Assembly: GCF_018129965.1 (NCBI RefSeq)
Contig: NZ_JAFCKW010000001.1
Span: 843,265-907,264 of the forward strand
Source of the DNA: Bradyrhizobium diazoefficiens
Lineage (GTDB): Bacteria; Pseudomonadota; Alphaproteobacteria; Rhizobiales; Xanthobacteraceae
DNA: 64,000 nt
Reading direction: 5' to 3'
Shown here: positions 61,790-64,000 of the stretch, one piece after another
How the letters are laid out: each line of letters opens with the position of its first letter
How positions within the stretch are numbered: the stretch's first letter is position 1
Position numbers and translations under genes: made by a program
The notes under the pieces: generated by a model
What the model was told of the DNA's origin: nothing
Seen by the model: the letters and a program-made list of their open reading frames with translations, nothing else
The model's database searches: none

Positions 61790-62158
61790 TTAGTAACGCC
61801 AGCGCGGCGGCGGCCGGCGGGTGGGGCGCGACATCAGCAGCGCGAGCGCGAAGCCAATACCGCCGGCGATCAGGAGCGAGCCGAGCGGATTGTCCTGCAC
61901 CTTCTGGGCAATGGCCTGCGAGCCATCGCGCAGCGTTTCGGCCGGCTTCTCATACGCATCCTTGGCATAACCGGCTGCGGTCTCGCCGGCGTCGCGCACG
62001 GCATCCTTAGCCTGGCCGTAGAGATTCTGCACCGTGCCGGCGGCTTCACGCGCCTTGCCCGATGCCTGTGTCTGCCCATCGCCTGCGAGATCGCCGATGG
62101 CGCCTTCGGCGCGCCCAGCGAATTCCTTGGCCGATCCAACAATACGATCCTTGTCCAT
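61790..62158 (-). CDS. CsbD-like stress-type protein with C-terminal membrane helix
   Basis: A 122-residue hydrophilic protein ending in a membrane anchor. MDKDRIVGSAKEFAGRAEGA is the CsbD-like start (stress-response family), followed by alanine-rich repeats of the type AKDAVRDAGETAAGYAKDAY, and then LGSLLIAGGIGFALALLMS near the C-terminus, a single helix of the type in DUF883-like proteins. GAGGAGG lies upstream of the ATG at 62158. The role is probably envelope or general stress; not demonstrated. Confidence 0.85.
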   Translation of the reverse strand: MDKDRIVGSAKEFAGRAEGAIGDLAGDGQTQASGKAREAAGTVQNLYGQAKDAVRDAGETAAGYAKDAYEKPAETLRDGSQAIAQKVQDNPLGSLLIAGGIGFALALLMSRPTRRPPPRWRY

Positions 62159-62220
62159 GACAGTCCTCCTCGGGGGTCTGCCGATGTAACCGATCAGGCG
62201 CATTGCAGTTCCAAAGGTGG

Positions 62221-62958
62221 TTAGAGAATGAGTCCTCCATCGACCACCAGTGTCTGACCAATGATGTAGGACGACAGCGGCGACGCCAAAAACAGCGCCG
62301 CGCCCGCCATGTCGGCCGGCGTGCCCAATCGCCGCAGCGGAATACGCGCCAGCGCGCCTTCGAGCCGCTTGGGATTGTCCGTGGTCACCTTCGTCATCTT
62401 GGTGTCGACGAGGCCGGGCGCGATGCCGTTGACGCGGATGCCGTCCTCGGCCCAGGCCTCCCCCAGAGTCCGCGTCAATCCGACCGCGCCGGTCTTCGAG
62501 GCGTTGTAGGCAGGATTGCCCATGGTGGAATGATAGGCCGCGTTCGACGACACCATGATCAGCGCGCCCTTTGAATCCCGCAACATGGAATGGAAGCGCG
62601 TCGCACAGGCCATCAGGCTCATCAGATTGACTTCGACGACCTTGCGGAAGCCGGCCATCTCGAACTCGCCGCGGCGATAGAGCACCGCGCCCTGCGCGAG
62701 CACGAGCACGTCGAGACGGTCGAAGGACGGCCTGAAGGCCTCGATCGCGCCGGGGTTGCCGACGTCGAGCTGCGCATAGGAAAGACCGCTGAGATCGGAG
62801 CCTTCCTCGGCTGAATATTCCGTTGCGTGAGCACGCGTGCCGCAGACCGCGACAGTCGCGCCCCTGGCGCGAAAGGCCTGTGCGATGCCGTTGCCGATGC
62901 CGCTGGAGCCGCCGACGACCAGCACCTGCCTGCCCGAAAAATCCAGCTCGTTCGCCAT
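62221..62958 (-). CDS. Short-chain dehydrogenase/reductase
   Basis: A 245-residue classical SDR. The cofactor motif is LVVGGSSGIGNGIA (TGxxxGxG variant with VGG), the catalytic residues are S in MVSSNAAYHST and Y-x3-K in PAYNASKTGAV, and the C-terminal PxxxxT region is GIAPGLVDTKM. The substrate is unknown. ATG at 62958 is the family start; an in-frame extension upstream is divergent from the next gene's control region. It is divergent from a second SDR gene (101 bp gap). Confidence 0.92.
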   Translation of the reverse strand: MANELDFSGRQVLVVGGSSGIGNGIAQAFRARGATVAVCGTRAHATEYSAEEGSDLSGLSYAQLDVGNPGAIEAFRPSFDRLDVLVLAQGAVLYRRGEFEMAGFRKVVEVNLMSLMACATRFHSMLRDSKGALIMVSSNAAYHSTMGNPAYNASKTGAVGLTRTLGEAWAEDGIRVNGIAPGLVDTKMTKVTTDNPKRLEGALARIPLRRLGTPADMAGAALFLASPLSSYIIGQTLVVDGGLIL

Positions 62959-63058
62959 CGCGGCCTCCCCTTGTATCTTGCTTGTTTGACCTGTCTGCGG
63001 ATCGATGCCAGCCTCGTCAATCCCACAATAAAAAACAAGCACGCCGCGAGGAAACAGC

Positions 63059-63838
63059 ATGTCCGATGACAAGAAGCTCAGCCGGTCCGTGAAGGGCCTG
63101 ACCGTTCTCATCACCGGCGCGGCCAGCGGCATGGGGCGCGCGACGGCGCGCGTGTTCGCAAGCGAGGGCGCGAACGTCGCCGTGACCGATCATGACGAGC
63201 AGGGCGCGCATGCGGTTGCCGGCGAGATTGCGGCAAGCGGCGGTTCGGCGAAGGCCTGGAGGCTCGACGTCGCCGACGGCGGTGAGATCAAACATGTCGT
63301 TGGCGACGTCGCCGCGCATTTCGGCGGACTCGACATCGTCGTCAACAATGCCGGCATCTCCGTGCGCGTCGCGATCGACGATGAGGCTTATGAAGACGCC
63401 TGGGCCAAGGGTATCGCCGTGATGCTGACGGCGCATCCGCGCATCATCCGCGCGGCGCTGCCGCATCTGCGCAAGTCGAACAGCCCACGCATCGTCAACA
63501 TCGCATCCACCGAGGCGCTCGGCGCCACCGCGTTGCACAGCCCCTATTCGGCGGCAAAGGGCGGCGTCGCCAGCCTCACCCGCTCGCTCGCGGTCGAGCT
63601 CGGCCGGGAGGGCATCACCGTCAACTGCATTTGCCCGGGTCCGATCCGCACAGGGATCACTGATCGCATCTCGGAGGAGCACAAGACCATCTACGCCAGG
63701 CGCCGCACTGCGCTCGGCCGCTACGGCGAACCCGAAGAGGTCGCGCATATGACGCTGAGCCTGTGTCTGCCGGCGGCCTCTTTCCTGACCGGCGCCGTGA
63801 TCCCGGTCGACGGCGGCCTGATGGCGCGCAACGCGTGA
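63059..63838 (+). CDS. Short-chain dehydrogenase/reductase
   Basis: A 259-residue classical SDR. The cofactor motif is VLITGAASGMGRATA, the NNAG structural motif is VNNAGISVRV, the catalytic pair is SAAKGG with the preceding S in NIASTEAL, and GGLM closes the protein. Its substrate is unknown, but it and the divergent SDR could act on one pathway. It starts at ATG 63059, after GCGAGGAAAC upstream. Confidence 0.92.
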   Translation: MSDDKKLSRSVKGLTVLITGAASGMGRATARVFASEGANVAVTDHDEQGAHAVAGEIAASGGSAKAWRLDVADGGEIKHVVGDVAAHFGGLDIVVNNAGISVRVAIDDEAYEDAWAKGIAVMLTAHPRIIRAALPHLRKSNSPRIVNIASTEALGATALHSPYSAAKGGVASLTRSLAVELGREGITVNCICPGPIRTGITDRISEEHKTIYARRRTALGRYGEPEEVAHMTLSLCLPAASFLTGAVIPVDGGLMARNA

Positions 63839-63848
63839 GAGCCGATGG

Positions 63849-63939
63849 GTCGTAGCCTGGATGGAGCGCAGCGCAATCCGGAAGGTCTTTCCGCAGTTGA
63901 GAACCCCGGATTACGCTACGCTGCATCCGGGCTTCTGTA
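63849..63939. repeat. Palindromic repeat, GTAGCCTGGATGGAGCG type
   Basis: GCCTGGATGGAGCGCAGCG and CGCTACGCTGCATCCGGGC are inverted, with CAATCCGGAA / CCCCGGATTACG inside. It follows the second SDR gene; nothing else is recognised to the right edge. Confidence 0.75.
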
Positions 63940-64000
63940 ACGGGCCTCAGTAAGTCAATCCCTTTTTGCCTGATCCAATCGCTGGGCACTTGCTTCTGTA

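Overview
The window is a high-GC (roughly 65%) alphaproteobacterial chromosome segment, most likely Bradyrhizobium or a close Nitrobacteraceae relative. The evidence is the GC content, the neighbour order yebC-ruvC-ruvA-ruvB, the order zapA - 6S RNA - 5-formyl-THF cyclo-ligase, the tkt-gap-pgk-fba sugar phosphate block, and many dispersed palindromic intergenic repeats between genes. I see no prophage, insertion sequence, CRISPR array, rRNA or tRNA.

Region 1 (1-12.4 kb) is an accessory-looking catabolic island framed by two LysR regulators. It encodes a TRZ/ATZ-type amidohydrolase, a Tat-exported dipeptide-type binding protein, a hydantoin-racemase-like enzyme with both catalytic cysteines, a HpPgdA/PuuE-like NodB-fold enzyme, a polar amino acid ABC importer with two binding proteins, an N-carbamoyl-D-amino-acid hydrolase with an intact Glu-Lys-Cys triad, and a class I glutamine amidotransferase. 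Together these look like uptake and hydrolysis of cyclic ureides (hydantoin-like compounds) to D-amino acids, with a NodB-fold protein in the ring-opening slot. This is the best candidate for a little-described system.

Region 2 (12.5-17.5 kb) is the Holliday-junction operon ruvC-ruvA-(cytidine-deaminase-like)-ruvB with ybgC downstream, a truncated VapC toxin wedged between ruvB and ybgC, and yebC upstream. Region 3 (17.8-24 kb) has a soluble chemoreceptor and a molybdenum hydroxylase operon (iorA-iorB-cytochrome c). Region 4 (24-27 kb) has ymdB-like, 5-FCL, 6S RNA, zapA and a DUF4164 gene. Region 5 (27-36.7 kb) is central carbon metabolism: transketolase, GAPDH, phosphoglycerate kinase, class II and class I aldolases side by side, a ThiE-like protein, a Sel1-repeat protein and an inositol monophosphatase.

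Region 6 (36.7-44.2 kb) has an orphan AAA ATPase lying between repeated copies of the 3' tail of the neighbouring RND pump gene, the RND pump with its adaptor, and a cyclopropane-synthase-like methyltransferase. Region 7 (44.3-51.9 kb) has a MotA/ExbB-like plus OmpA/MotB-like stator pair, a GNAT protein, an MsbA-like ABC exporter, rpmE with a clear promoter and terminator, an RcdA homologue (CtrA degradation), DUF1192 and a quinone oxidoreductase. Region 8 (52-64 kb) has two cyclic-di-GMP proteins, galU, a lytic transglycosylase, an SGNH-fold protein lacking its catalytic Ser and His, a CsbD-like protein and two divergent short-chain dehydrogenases.

Most operon members are joined by 4-bp ATGA overlaps. 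Palindromic repeats occupy nearly every intergenic gap between convergent or non-coupled genes.
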